A stretch of DNA of 64,000 nucleotides from Gammaproteobacteria bacterium (GCA_021773355.1 JAJFKE010000028.1:1-64000); one strand, 5' to 3'. Counted from the first letter of the stretch, positions 34,853 through 43,756 are shown. Notes: a model not told the origin generated them from the sequence alone. Program-made: numbers and translations.

Positions 34853-35456
34853 ACACCCAGACGACACGCTTTTCGCCGAGTCGGATGCCACCACAGCCCT
34901 GGGTCCCGACGAACGTGAAGGCTTGAAATTACCCCATGTGGAAACGCGGGGTGAACTGGACCAGGTGGAACAGCAAAATATGCAGGATTGCTATCGCTGG
35001 CTGGAAAAACAGCGAAAGTACAAGGGCACTGATTTCCTGACAGAAGATTTCCTCCTGGTTCTACACAGACACATGTTCGGTACGGTTTGGCGCTGGGCGG
35101 GCCACTATCGCAATTCCGAGAAAAGCATTGGTATTTATCCGGGAGAGATCGCTGCGGCTTTGCGAGTTTTACTGGAAGATGCGCAGTACTGGGCTGAGCA
35201 TGATACCTATAGCCGTGAGGAGTATGCGGCAAGGTTCCATCACCGCTTAGTTTGTATTCATCCATTTCCCAACGGCAATGGCCGCCACGGGCGAATAATG
35301 ACCGATGTTGTACTCGAAAATGTATTGAATGTTGATCCTGTTGATTGGACCGGAGAGGAGACAATGGACGCCGAGACTCACCGACAATGTTACATTCAAG
35401 CGCTGCGCGCAGCGGACGGAAGAAATTATAGTGCGCTAATCACTCTGATGTCGTAA
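34845..35456 (+). CDS. Mobile mystery protein B (Fic-domain protein)
   Basis: 203 residues with a Fic fold. The active-site loop is HPFPNGNGRHGRIMTD near residues 143-158, keeping the histidine, the GN and the final arginine; the usual acidic residue (HxFxD/E) is replaced by asparagine. The flanking helices GTVWRWAGHYRNSEKSIG and EYAARFHHRLVCIHPFPN are typical. Fic enzymes transfer AMP or other moieties to protein hydroxyls. The N for D/E change also occurs in other family members and may alter metal binding or activity. Pairs with protein A as a toxin-antitoxin-like module. Confidence 0.9.
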   Translation: MTEHPDDTLFAESDATTALGPDEREGLKLPHVETRGELDQVEQQNMQDCYRWLEKQRKYKGTDFLTEDFLLVLHRHMFGTVWRWAGHYRNSEKSIGIYPGEIAAALRVLLEDAQYWAEHDTYSREEYAARFHHRLVCIHPFPNGNGRHGRIMTDVVLENVLNVDPVDWTGEETMDAETHRQCYIQALRAADGRNYSALITLMS

Positions 35457-35484
35457 TCAATGAATGGCAGAATCCGGCGGGAAT

Positions 35485-35623
35485 CACAGGGTCAGGTCTC
35501 CATTTGCACGTCGTGGTAGCGGATAATGCGGCTTATTGTGGTGTGGCTCAGATGGAGGAAGTCACCGATTTCTCGTTGCGAGTAGTGGCAACTGCGATAG
35601 GCCATGATGATGGATTGTTCGCG
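35485..35623 (-). pseudogene. RAYT element remnant (C-terminal 45 codons)
   Basis: The left end and about 130 bp of RAYT C-terminal coding sequence are present and nearly identical to copy 1 (CACAGGGTCAGGTCTCCATT...). Homology breaks at TTGTTCGCG, where the sequence switches to a REP-like unit. Confidence 0.85.
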
Positions 35624-35632
35624 GGAAAGCAC

Positions 35633-35691
35633 GGGGTCAGGTCTCTAATTGCACACAGATCAGGCATTGAGTTGCAAATGGAGACCTGACC
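35633..35691. repeat. REP-like palindromic unit built from RAYT ends
   Basis: Starts GGGGTCAGGTCTCTAATTGC and ends TTGCAAATGGAGACCTGACC, so it joins both ends of the RAYT element around a 19-base centre. This is the layout expected of the REP-type sequences that a RAYT mobilises. Confidence 0.75.
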
Positions 35692-36132
35692 TCGAAACTC
35701 ACGTGACCTCGAAACTCACGAAACTCGAATTAAATTCGAGCTTGAAGCTCATTCGACTGTTCGAGTCAATACATCGGGTCGGTTCAGTACTCACGCTTGT
35801 TAACGGTCTTTGCTGACCTTCAAATCATCGAGCTACTGAACCGGTAACTAGCTGAAACTGATTACGGGCTTAGCTTTATCAAAGAGTCAAGAACAGGGAG
35901 ATTTGACCATACAATCAAATCAATTAGGGACAGGGCTAGCGCCCCTCCCATTAGTAAGGGCGTTTTCTGCACCGAAGTGTGCTAATCGGAAGGAAAGACC
36001 AACTAAAGAAGTACAAATAGTCATGTTCAATTAACCTGAGAATTTGACGAAAAAAGTACTATTCATGAACTACCATTAATATTTCTTAGAGAGTAGGCTC
36101 CTATTTTCGTCAACCAAAATAGGAGCACTGTC
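35692..36132. other. Intergenic stretch without a gene
   Basis: Begins with a short direct repeat (ACCTCGAAACTCAC twice) and a palindrome CTCGAATTAAATTCGAG, then plain AT-rich sequence with no supported frame. The last 50 bases are the probable promoter and ribosome binding site (AATAGGAGC) of the gene at 36133. Confidence 0.5.
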
Positions 36133-36405
36133 ATGAATACACAACAGTTCATCGAAATAGTTATCAGCATCGCTCGCAGCTTGGGGTACTCAGTTGCATC
36201 GAATCGTTTAGGGCAAGAACAAATAGATTTTGGTCATAAGAAAATTCATTCTGGTCATTTGGTTAAGTTATTTCCAGATATTATGAAAGAGAACGCTAAC
36301 ATATCTAGGCTTATCGAGTCTGTTGCTCCCGGTAGACCTTGCGCTCATCGACCTATGCGAAAAATCATACAAATGATCCAACAGCGAGCTTATGTCAGCA
36401 GCTAA
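36133..36405 (+). CDS. Hypothetical small protein
   Basis: 90 residues, ATG preceded by AGGAG at the right distance. Mixed helix with N-terminal hydrophobic stripe (FIEIVISIARSLGYSV) and a basic C-terminus. No family recognised. It lies in the segment between the two RAYT copies, so it is probably accessory. Confidence 0.5.
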   Translation: MNTQQFIEIVISIARSLGYSVASNRLGQEQIDFGHKKIHSGHLVKLFPDIMKENANISRLIESVAPGRPCAHRPMRKIIQMIQQRAYVSS

Positions 36406-36410
36406 CAAAT

Positions 36411-36447
36411 AGATCAGGTATTGAGTTGCAAATAGAGACCTGACCCC
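36411..36447. repeat. REP-like unit, half copy
   Basis: AGATCAGGTATTGAGTTGCA and the next 17 bases match the right half of the unit at 35633-35691 with two changes. It starts just after the stop codon of the preceding gene and is related to the RAYT right end. Confidence 0.7.
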
Positions 36448-36476
36448 GAAACTTTTGGCGGAGTTGAACCTCTCCT

Positions 36477-36965
36477 TTAACCGCGTTTCTTCCTACTCGC
36501 TGCTGCCTTTTTAGCGCGCGCAGCGCGGGCGGCGGCATCAGCTTTTATTTTTTTGTCCCAGTCTTTTTCAAACTGGGCCAGCACCTTGGCTCTGGCAGCC
36601 AGCTTGCGGTCGAAGGGTTTGGCGGAGTGCAGCTTGTCTTCGGCGGTAACCATAATCTGTTTGGCTTCACTGAGAGATTTACCCAGTAACAGACTGGCAG
36701 CCCTGGCTTTCTTGAGTTGATCGCTAGCAGTTTTACTGCTGGATTTTTTAGCCTGCGCAGCTGCCTTGGCGGCACTCGCTCTGGCTTTGGCGAGTTTGTT
36801 CTGAACTACCTTGAGTTGTTTCTTTGCTGTCATTATCTCCTTCTGATGGCCGGCAACATAGCTGTCTCTGGCCTTGCCAATTTTATTCTGCAACGAATGA
36901 AAATCGGCTTCAAGGTCATGGATGATGTGACGGGATTTGCTCTGGGATTTATTTGTCGTGGCCAT
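36477..36965 (-). CDS. Lysine/alanine-rich histone-like (AlgP-type) protein
   Basis: 162 residues, strongly helical, rich in lysine and alanine, with AKKSSSKTASDQLKKARAAS and a C-terminal tail of repeated basic AA units (AARAARAKKAAASRKKRG) resembling histone H1 tails and AlgP/AlgR3. The N-terminal half predicts a coiled coil (LEADFHSLQNKIGKARDSY). Such proteins bind DNA non-specifically; a regulatory role is inferred. Low-complexity sequence makes homology assignment weak. Confidence 0.65.
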   Translation of the reverse strand: MATTNKSQSKSRHIIHDLEADFHSLQNKIGKARDSYVAGHQKEIMTAKKQLKVVQNKLAKARASAAKAAAQAKKSSSKTASDQLKKARAASLLLGKSLSEAKQIMVTAEDKLHSAKPFDRKLAARAKVLAQFEKDWDKKIKADAAARAARAKKAAASRKKRG

Positions 36966-37268
36966 AGTGTTGCTCCGAAATGATTATGTAATAGTTATTT
37001 CTGTAAACTGCTGCAGTGAATTTCCTGACAATCGATATTCGGGGAGCCTCGGAACCGGCCAAAGGCTATAGGTGCCATAGACTCGCTCAAAGGATCCCTA
37101 GTCTTCCATCTCCATTTCACAGCTGTAATCACCAGACATCGCTAGATGATTCAGTCGGGCACGTTTTACCAGAGCCCGCTACGCCAGTATGGCATTCTCC
37201 TGTTTGCCTTGCCATGCCAACAGGGCTGGTTGTTGCAGGGCTCTGCCGAAAGAAATCGTAAGGAAAAT
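36966..37268. other. 303-bp stretch before RAYT copy 2, no gene
   Basis: Holds the presumed promoter of the histone-like gene at its left end. Frames at 37016 and 37189 are short and featureless. No hairpin or repeat found apart from the RAYT end that follows. Confidence 0.5.
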
Positions 37269-38242
37269 CACAGGGTCAGGTCTCCATTTGCACGTCGTGG
37301 GTGCGGATAATGCGGCTTATGGTGGTGTGGCTCAGGTTGAGGAAGTCACCGATTTCTTGTTGCGTATAGTGGCAACTGCGATAGGCCATGATGATGGATT
37401 GTTCGCGTGAGGCATATCGCTCAAAGTACCATTCGATGGACCGTTTTACCGGGCCATGTTGAATCTTGGGTATACCACGGAGTTTTGCGCCCTGGGCCAT
37501 CTTGCACTGCATATTTTCGACGAACTCCTCGCTACCCAGATAAACTTGATTGCGCAAATTTTGCCACGGTGGGGGCTGGTCTTTTCCGTCGCTAATAAAC
37601 TGTTGGTAGGCGAATTGACTCTGCATCTTGTTCCGGTCGAACAGGGACAATAGCGTGTCCGTCTGCATCCAATTTGGTGTTGCGACCAGGCCTGCGGTCG
37701 CCCGGTAACTACTCCAGGGCCACTCTTCTGCCTTATGCGTCATGCCTGCCCGGACGGGATTAAGTACAACGTATCTGCATAACTCCAACAAGTAACTTTC
37801 CGCCTGAACCAGAATCGCTTTGTATCGACCCTGAAATACATGCCCTACTCGCCGGTGGCGACGATTAATGAACTGCGTGTAGTTGCCGTTGAGATGGCGC
37901 ATGCCGCGACTGAGGGTTGCATCGCCAGTCTCGATTACCAGGTGATAGTGATTGCCCATGAGACAATAGGCATGGCAGCGCCAGGCGTAACGGTCTACAC
38001 ACTGAGCAAGTAGCCCAAGGAATTTCAATCGATCGGCTCGATCGCGGGCTATTTCCTGCCTGGCATTTCCCCTTGCTGTAATGTGATACAAGGCACCCGG
38101 AAACTCTATTCGAAGCGGTCTCGCCATTTGCTGTTCCATCCATGGAAATGAGCAGGGAAAACAAACCTTAGATCAAGTGCAGAGAAACTCCAAGAAACTG
38201 CGCGTAGTTGTCTGCAAAATGTGCAAATGGAGACCTGACCCC
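37269..38242 (-). mobile_element. RAYT-type element, copy 2 (974 bp, intact)
   Basis: Ends CACAGGGTCAGGTCTCCATT (37269) and TGCAAATGGAGACCTGACCC (38222-38242) are inverted repeats. The element consists of the ends plus one transposase gene; a 5' leader of about 80 bp lies between the gene and the right end. The left repeat contains the gene's last codons and stop. Confidence 0.9.
37276..38139 (-). CDS. REP-associated tyrosine transposase (RAYT)
   Basis: 287 residues. The N-terminal Y1/HUH transposase domain has RPLRIEFPGALYHITARGN, the HUH pair in GNHYHLVIETG, and a catalytic tyrosine in AESYLLELCRYVVLNPVRAG. The C-terminal half adds a helix-turn-helix (YTQQEIGDFLNLSHTTISRI near 260-280). 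The last residues, HDVQMET, and the stop are encoded by the terminal repeat itself. RAYTs move REP/BIME palindromes. An alternative start at MARPLR (38127) is possible. Confidence 0.93.
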   Translation of the reverse strand: MEQQMARPLRIEFPGALYHITARGNARQEIARDRADRLKFLGLLAQCVDRYAWRCHAYCLMGNHYHLVIETGDATLSRGMRHLNGNYTQFINRRHRRVGHVFQGRYKAILVQAESYLLELCRYVVLNPVRAGMTHKAEEWPWSSYRATAGLVATPNWMQTDTLLSLFDRNKMQSQFAYQQFISDGKDQPPPWQNLRNQVYLGSEEFVENMQCKMAQGAKLRGIPKIQHGPVKRSIEWYFERYASREQSIIMAYRSCHYTQQEIGDFLNLSHTTISRIIRTHDVQMET

Positions 38243-38246
38243 GGAT

Positions 38247-40385
38247 TTATTTTCTTATTTGCATCTGCACCACCAATGGCTTCGTGCCCTGCCCACCTTC
38301 TTTCAACCAGGGCGTGCGGTCACCGCTGGGCACCCACAGTCCTCTGCCCTGCCAACCGGCATTCGGATCATCGATCCGTCCTTCTAATCCCTTGGTATAA
38401 AAACCCAATGGATAGGGCACTCTGAGGGTGTGAAATTCTCCATCGACAAATGCGTGTACTCCATCGAACAAGTTACCGGTAACAATGGGTACGTCTTCAC
38501 CCAGACCGAGGCTGTTATGTTGGTCCACCCAGGTGTAATAACTGGACTCCACACTGTCTTCGGGCAGGTCTTGAAACCCCGGTCCGGGTAATCGTTGGAA
38601 ACTCCAACCTTCGGGGCAATGATCGCCGGTGGCTGTTGGACCATTTAGAGGTCCAGTGCATTTTCTTCTATCGAATTCGCCGAGATGACCACTTCCTAGT
38701 GAAACCCATACTACGCCGTTCTTGTCGATATCGGCACCACGTGAGCCGTAGCCCGGCAATGGTACGTTGAATTTTTCACCGAGGCCCGTTGCTGGATCGA
38801 ACCTAACAAGCGCTCCTGGGTAACCAAAAGCATTAGAGCCCCATACCGATCCGTCCGCCGGGTTAGGCATGACCGCATAAAATCCGGCGGGCACGCGTGC
38901 GTCTTTACCTTCTTGCAGAGGCTGGCCCGGCTCGGTCCATTCATCTACTTCGCCGTTGCCATTGGTGTCCAGTATTAGAGGCGACCAACCTTGTGCAGCA
39001 GCCGCATCGCCAGTCTCTAAAAATTCCCTGGTATTGAGCCAGCCCACTACCTGACCGCCACCGCTGGTCCACAAGGTGTTGTCATCGTCATAGGCAAACT
39101 GCAAATGATGCGTGCTGTAACAGGTATCGACGAAGCTGTATTCCTCGGTGGCAGGATCGTACACCGACAATTGTCGGCCGGCTCTCTGCGTGGGAAACAA
39201 TTGCGCCGAGGGGTGATCACTGCCCTGCTTACAAAAGTCCGGATTGTCAGCGGCTCTAATTCTTGCCGTGTACCAGACTCGCCCATCCTGATCCAGCATG
39301 GGATTGTGGGCATTGGCCTTGCTGTCCCAGATTGCTTCGTCTCCCCAATAGGCGGACGATGCAGTAGGCGGAGTCGAATTGGTAGTGGGTGTGTCTTCGT
39401 CTCTTACAGGCACATGAATTACAGTCGCAGTATTAGTAAGGGGATCCAGCACCGGAAATTCGTCGGTGCTGAGTTCGGGTGCGCCATAAACGGGGCCGTA
39501 GGCATTCACCGTTGGCTTGCGTCTGTCGGTTCCAGACAGATCATGCATATAGGCTTTCGGAGTTGACCAGTCTCTGACGGTGAGTACTACATCACGTTCG
39601 ATGCCATCGGGGCGCTGCGGTTGTGCGAAAGGCAGTTCGCCGTTCTCAATGCGTTGCGTCCAATCGGCTAAATACTTTACCGGAATGCCCTGCCCGCGAT
39701 TCATGAGTTGACTGAGCATTCCAGCACCGGCCTGACCGGATTGCACTCTTCTTATCCAGGCTTCTTCATGGGTTTCAAATCCCTGATAGGCTTCCGGTAG
39801 AGTTCGGGTAGCGAGTTGCCCCAGTTGATGACAACCGACACAGCCCATGTTCTTCATCCAGGTTAAGTAGGCATTCATGCCGCCGTCTATGTTAGCCAGC
39901 TCTTCCTCATTAGGCAGACCCATCATGGAATACCAGTAGGCGGCGGGATAGACCTCGGCCGCTTCGGCTGGGTCGGCGGCGATCAGTGCAGTGAGATTTA
40001 CCGAGGTACCGGGCCGGGAATTCGTCTTCGGCGAGTCAGCCAGACCGTATCCCCTGACCCAGACCTGATAGTTGGCCTCGGGTAAGTCGGGCAGTTCGTA
40101 GTTGCCATCGTCGTCGGTGACGACGATCTTGGCGAAGAAAGTTTCAAAGTCGCCTGTTTCGGCGATGACCCAGACCCCGGCCTCGGCACCGTTTACGGAT
40201 GTGACGGTGCCTACAATGGCGTTATCGGGAATTTCAGCGCTTGCTGCGGTGGCCTGAGAATCTGATTGCGCCGAATTGCTGCTGAGAGCCGGCTGGTCCG
40301 AACAGGCCGCAAGTGCGGCGCTGCAGACCATGGCCAGAGCGAAAATAAGCGGTGTTTTACTGAAACTGTAAGAAGGCTCGCGCAT
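38247..40385 (-). CDS. Cytochrome-like lipoprotein with carboxypeptidase-regulatory and beta-propeller domains
   Basis: 712 residues. Lipoprotein signal with lipobox (ALAAC near residue 27). A CnaB/carboxypeptidase-regulatory-like domain follows (IVGTVTSVNGAEAGVWVIAETG, DDDGNYELPDLPEANYQVWVRG in pieces, residues 55-115). One c-type haem site NMGCVGCHQLG is near residue 185. The C-terminal 400 residues resemble the virginiamycin-B-lyase-like propeller (DQDGRVWYTARI, GVVWVSLGSGHLGEFD). This combination is frequent in marine gammaproteobacteria with exported dehydrogenases; a role in periplasmic electron transfer or carbohydrate handling is inferred. Confidence 0.8.
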   Translation of the reverse strand: MREPSYSFSKTPLIFALAMVCSAALAACSDQPALSSNSAQSDSQATAASAEIPDNAIVGTVTSVNGAEAGVWVIAETGDFETFFAKIVVTDDDGNYELPDLPEANYQVWVRGYGLADSPKTNSRPGTSVNLTALIAADPAEAAEVYPAAYWYSMMGLPNEEELANIDGGMNAYLTWMKNMGCVGCHQLGQLATRTLPEAYQGFETHEEAWIRRVQSGQAGAGMLSQLMNRGQGIPVKYLADWTQRIENGELPFAQPQRPDGIERDVVLTVRDWSTPKAYMHDLSGTDRRKPTVNAYGPVYGAPELSTDEFPVLDPLTNTATVIHVPVRDEDTPTTNSTPPTASSAYWGDEAIWDSKANAHNPMLDQDGRVWYTARIRAADNPDFCKQGSDHPSAQLFPTQRAGRQLSVYDPATEEYSFVDTCYSTHHLQFAYDDDNTLWTSGGGQVVGWLNTREFLETGDAAAAQGWSPLILDTNGNGEVDEWTEPGQPLQEGKDARVPAGFYAVMPNPADGSVWGSNAFGYPGALVRFDPATGLGEKFNVPLPGYGSRGADIDKNGVVWVSLGSGHLGEFDRRKCTGPLNGPTATGDHCPEGWSFQRLPGPGFQDLPEDSVESSYYTWVDQHNSLGLGEDVPIVTGNLFDGVHAFVDGEFHTLRVPYPLGFYTKGLEGRIDDPNAGWQGRGLWVPSGDRTPWLKEGGQGTKPLVVQMQIRK

Positions 40386-40511
40386 AACTATTCCCCAGAT
40401 AGGTGATCTGAAAGCAGTATGTTCTCCCCAAGAACAAAAGCATACAGAAAAAGCTTACGGCGAAAAAGGGGCGCTAAGCTATTAAACTATTGGTATCCCC
40501 TGTTGCTGTTG

Positions 40512-41075
40512 CTATTCAGACTCCTCAGCCTTTTTTTGCGCATCCTGATAAGCGGTATACACGAGGAACGCACCGAATCCCATAGGAAGTATTGGCCACC
40601 AGGAATTTAACCAGTCGAGTGATAATCCGAAGGCTGTATTGGAAAGTGCGATGACACCAAACATCAGCAAGGCACCACCGCCTAGGTAACTGCCTGCGAG
40701 CTTATTGTTGGTTAGCTCGTCTGGCAAATCAATTTGCTCGATACCATCGAGTGTCAGGTTGTACATGGTCGCTCTCCGTACTGCATCGATCACGCCGTAG
40801 AGCACGAAGAAGACCAGAAAAAAGATTCCTCCTGCGATATACGGCTGATTTCCATCCCCTGTACTCAGCACTGAAAATATTGTTGCCGCCACGAAAATAT
40901 TAATAAACCCACGACGGTAATATCCCACATACACCTGGCCCAGCCCCGGTAAAAACGAGAGCAAGCCCGCGTAGAATGGATTCTTTCTGCGGGGGTCGTT
41001 GAGCTTATATAGTGATCCCGAGTTGATAGGACCGCCCTGTTGCATGGATTCCGACTGCTGCTGTGTTGTACTCAT
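40512..41075 (-). CDS. Hypothetical membrane protein, third gene of the sigma/anti-sigma operon
   Basis: 187 residues. After a polar N-terminus, DPRRKNPFYAGLLSFLPGLGQVYVGYYRRG matches the TM2-like signature (P-G-x-G-Q-x-Y-x-G) in pieces, followed by four more hydrophobic segments including IAGGIFFLVFFVLYGVIDAV. Twenty-four bases downstream of the anti-sigma gene on the same strand, so it is probably in the same transcript and might be controlled by the sigma factor. Confidence 0.7.
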   Translation of the reverse strand: MSTTQQQSESMQQGGPINSGSLYKLNDPRRKNPFYAGLLSFLPGLGQVYVGYYRRGFINIFVAATIFSVLSTGDGNQPYIAGGIFFLVFFVLYGVIDAVRRATMYNLTLDGIEQIDLPDELTNNKLAGSYLGGGALLMFGVIALSNTAFGLSLDWLNSWWPILPMGFGAFLVYTAYQDAQKKAEESE

Positions 41076-41099
41076 AATCTATTCCTCGCGTTAAAAACT

Positions 41100-41930
41100 C
41101 TACTCAATTAAATCCTGACCACTTAAAAACCCTGTATCCAGAGTGTCCAGAAAACTGGAAAACTCCTGCCAGATCTCTTTACATGACTCTTGCGCAAAAC
41201 TAGCGCTGCTCTGAAAAAAGCGCGACTGAACGTCTTCTAGTGAAGTCGCCCCACTGCTAAGTTCCGGCCCCAATTTGCTAAACCCAATTTCTATATTTGT
41301 TAATGCTTGCGTCCATGCCTTTTGCAGTTGTGACTCTCCCGTCGCAAGTGACTGCTCTGCGAAAGAGGTAGGAATAACAGAAGTAGGCACGCCAAATAGT
41401 AATGTCCACAGCAATGTGGCAGCGAACGAGGCTTCTAAGGCAAACCGCGGTCGTAATAGAAATTGCGTGTATAGTTTCGCGACGGATTTTGGAAAGGAGA
41501 ACTTTATCTGCTGCTTACCCAGGGTATGCTGCAACACAATATCCAACAATTCATTGGGCGGTTCCTGCTCGGCGATGAGTGCCAATTCAACGCCAATAAC
41601 TTGAAGACTCTGGTGTAAATTCTGACAATGCACGCAGCTTTTCAGATGTAAGGTCAATAGCGCTTTCTGTTCTTCATCCAGGCTGAGGTCGATAAAATCA
41701 CCGAGCAACTCTTCACTCTCCGCACACAAATTCGGCGTTGTTGCCTGCAAAACACTCTGTGTAAATGCATCACTGTCAGGCAGTGCGAACTGTGCCTGGT
41801 TCGCCTGAGCAAAACTTTCGAGGCAGCTTGCGCAGCTTTGTATGTGGTTTTCACAGGCATCGCGCAGGATCTCATTCACTTCGCCAGAAATGAGCAGCGG
41901 TAAATGCTTTGCAAACTTTTCACAATTCAC
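41100..41930 (-). CDS. Zinc-finger anti-sigma factor
   Basis: 276 residues with two zf-HC2/ZAS-type units: HIQSCASC near residue 28 and HLKSCVHC near 95, each the H-x3-C-x2-C motif. One transmembrane segment lies around residues 155-175 (ALEASFAATLLWTLLFG), and the C-terminal part is periplasmic. Its start overlaps the sigma gene stop by one base, the standard coupled arrangement. It is expected to hold the sigma factor inactive at the membrane until a signal arrives. Confidence 0.85.
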   Translation of the reverse strand: MNCEKFAKHLPLLISGEVNEILRDACENHIQSCASCLESFAQANQAQFALPDSDAFTQSVLQATTPNLCAESEELLGDFIDLSLDEEQKALLTLHLKSCVHCQNLHQSLQVIGVELALIAEQEPPNELLDIVLQHTLGKQQIKFSFPKSVAKLYTQFLLRPRFALEASFAATLLWTLLFGVPTSVIPTSFAEQSLATGESQLQKAWTQALTNIEIGFSKLGPELSSGATSLEDVQSRFFQSSASFAQESCKEIWQEFSSFLDTLDTGFLSGQDLIE

Positions 41931-42523
41931 TAGATAACACCCGAAGAACCAGATTCAACATTCATCAGCTCTGCCATTCGCTTTGCCAAATCAATGCGCG
42001 CTCTACTGGAGCGCGATTTCACCGTACCGACCGGCAGCGATAGAATTTCCGCAACCTGTTCCAATTTCAATCCCTGAATATCTTTCAGCAACAGGATGTC
42101 CCGATTCGTTTCTGTAAACTCGCTCAGTGCCTGATACATGAGTCGCTGACGCTGCTCACGTACCGTGATTGCTTCCGGTGATTCGCTGGCACGTGGAGCG
42201 GATACTGCAGCCACCTCATATTCACCTTCATATTTTGTCCGCAACTTCGATCTACGAATTCTATCCAGGCAGCAATTTCGAGTAATTGAGAGCAGCCACG
42301 GCAAGAATCCATCCGCCTCTCCCGCAAAGCGACCCAGAGCATTAAATACCTTGATGAATACTTCCTGAGAAGCCTCCTGCGCCTCCGCTGTATTGCGTAA
42401 ATAGTAGAACGAGACGCTATAGACTTTTGCTTGATAGCATTTCACCAGAGACTCCCAAGCCAGGGGATTGCCCTGCCGACACTGCGTGATGGTGCTTTCC
42501 AGATCCAGCGATTCGTTGCGCAA
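41930..42523 (-). CDS. ECF-type RNA polymerase sigma factor
   Basis: 197 residues. Region 2 reads LAWESLVKCYQAKVYSVSFYYL and EASQEVFIKVFNALGRF; region 4 reads LSEFTETNRDILLLKDIQGL and LEQVAEILSLPVGTVKSRSSRAR, the usual G-T-V-K-S-R helix. TTG start with AAAGG eight bases upstream. It forms an operon with its anti-sigma and a membrane protein; the stimulus is unknown. Confidence 0.93.
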   Translation of the reverse strand: MRNESLDLESTITQCRQGNPLAWESLVKCYQAKVYSVSFYYLRNTAEAQEASQEVFIKVFNALGRFAGEADGFLPWLLSITRNCCLDRIRRSKLRTKYEGEYEVAAVSAPRASESPEAITVREQRQRLMYQALSEFTETNRDILLLKDIQGLKLEQVAEILSLPVGTVKSRSSRARIDLAKRMAELMNVESGSSGVI

Positions 42524-42784
42524 AGCAGCGGCCTTTAATAGTTATTACTTCTGCACTGTAGTGTAAACGTCTGCCGTGAGAATAGGTTGCAGCGTGGGTG
42601 AATAGTGAAAATCCGGTTTGAAAGTGCCCGATGGCTCAACTTGTCGTCTAAATCCTAAGTCGTCCGTACTCTTTAAAGCCATTGATTGATGAAGATAAAA
42701 CCCGTAGACCTGGGCACATAGATGGCTTGCAGTGGGTACTGGAAAGGCATACTCTGATCCATATTTACAGACTGGAGAGTTCTG

Positions 42785-43690
42785 TTGAATCACGATTATC
42801 GGTATCAAGCGAAGCAGGTGGACAAGATCATTGTTCGTCCATTCTCGTTTGAGTTTCCAGATGATCTAGATCCCAAGTGGGTGCCAGATAACATCGTGCG
42901 ATCTCATTTCTTTAATGGGGTTTCATTGACCATGCCTTATTTGGAACCCTTTCTGGTAAAGACAATGCGTGAGGCATCCGAACAAATCAGCGAGCCGAAA
43001 CTACTGGAAGACATTCGAGGTTTTAACGGCCAAGAAGCAAGTCATTACAAGTGCCATCGACGCTTAAATACTCTGTTAAAAGCCAACGGCTATCCGGAAT
43101 TTGAAGAAGTTGAGGCACGACTGGATGCTACCTACAAGAGATTGTCCACACGAAGTTTGCGCACCAGGCTTGCCTATAGTGCTGGCTTCGAGTGCATGAC
43201 CAATGGATTCACAACCTGGCTAATCAACAAACGGCAGCAATTATTTCGAGGCGCGAGCCCACATATAGCGTCGTTTTGGTTGATGCATATGATCGAAGAG
43301 ACCGAACACAAAACAGTGGCGTTCGATGTCTATATGGCTTATTCAGGCCAGTACCTGCCCAGGGCCATTGGGGTCTTTCACGGATCATTTCACGTGTTGG
43401 CGTACGGAATTATCGGCATGTTCACAGCGTTGAAGAAAGACGGCAAGCTCAGCGAATTAAATTGCATAACGGGTATCATTCAGCACTTTTTCTCTTTGTT
43501 ATGGAATGTAGGGCCATTTTTGCTTCGCGCCTTACTGCCATGGCATAACCCCAGGGGTGAGGCAGACCCGGAATGGATGAGACAGTGGGTCATTGGACAC
43601 GCTGCACTTTCAGCAGATGAGCAGTTACCCCTTGTCGATACCAACGATCCCGATATGCCAGTGCCGTTTACACAAGGCGTCACAGCGTAG
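42785..43690 (+). CDS. PF10118-like diiron/metal-dependent hydrolase family protein
   Basis: 301 residues from TTG, GGAGAG upstream. The family (predicted metal-dependent hydrolase, COG3687) is recognisable by IIVRPFSFEFPDDLDPKWVP at the start, DIRGFNGQEASHYKCHRR (glutamate and histidine ligands) and HMIEETEHKTVAFDVY (E-x2-E-x-H). The arrangement of E and H residues in helices suggests a ferritin-like diiron centre. The substrate is unknown. Followed at 43757 by a membrane protein on the same strand. Confidence 0.85.
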   Translation: MNHDYRYQAKQVDKIIVRPFSFEFPDDLDPKWVPDNIVRSHFFNGVSLTMPYLEPFLVKTMREASEQISEPKLLEDIRGFNGQEASHYKCHRRLNTLLKANGYPEFEEVEARLDATYKRLSTRSLRTRLAYSAGFECMTNGFTTWLINKRQQLFRGASPHIASFWLMHMIEETEHKTVAFDVYMAYSGQYLPRAIGVFHGSFHVLAYGIIGMFTALKKDGKLSELNCITGIIQHFFSLLWNVGPFLLRALLPWHNPRGEADPEWMRQWVIGHAALSADEQLPLVDTNDPDMPVPFTQGVTA

Positions 43691-43756
43691 ACACTAGCTA
43701 ATTGCCAATTACAGAGCTGTTTTCTAACTTTTCCGAATAGTCACTGGGAGTAATTC

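Noticed and set aside
35692..35735. Short direct repeats (ACCTCGAAACTCAC) as a CRISPR array
   Set aside because: Only two repeats, no regular spacers, no cas genes anywhere in the window.
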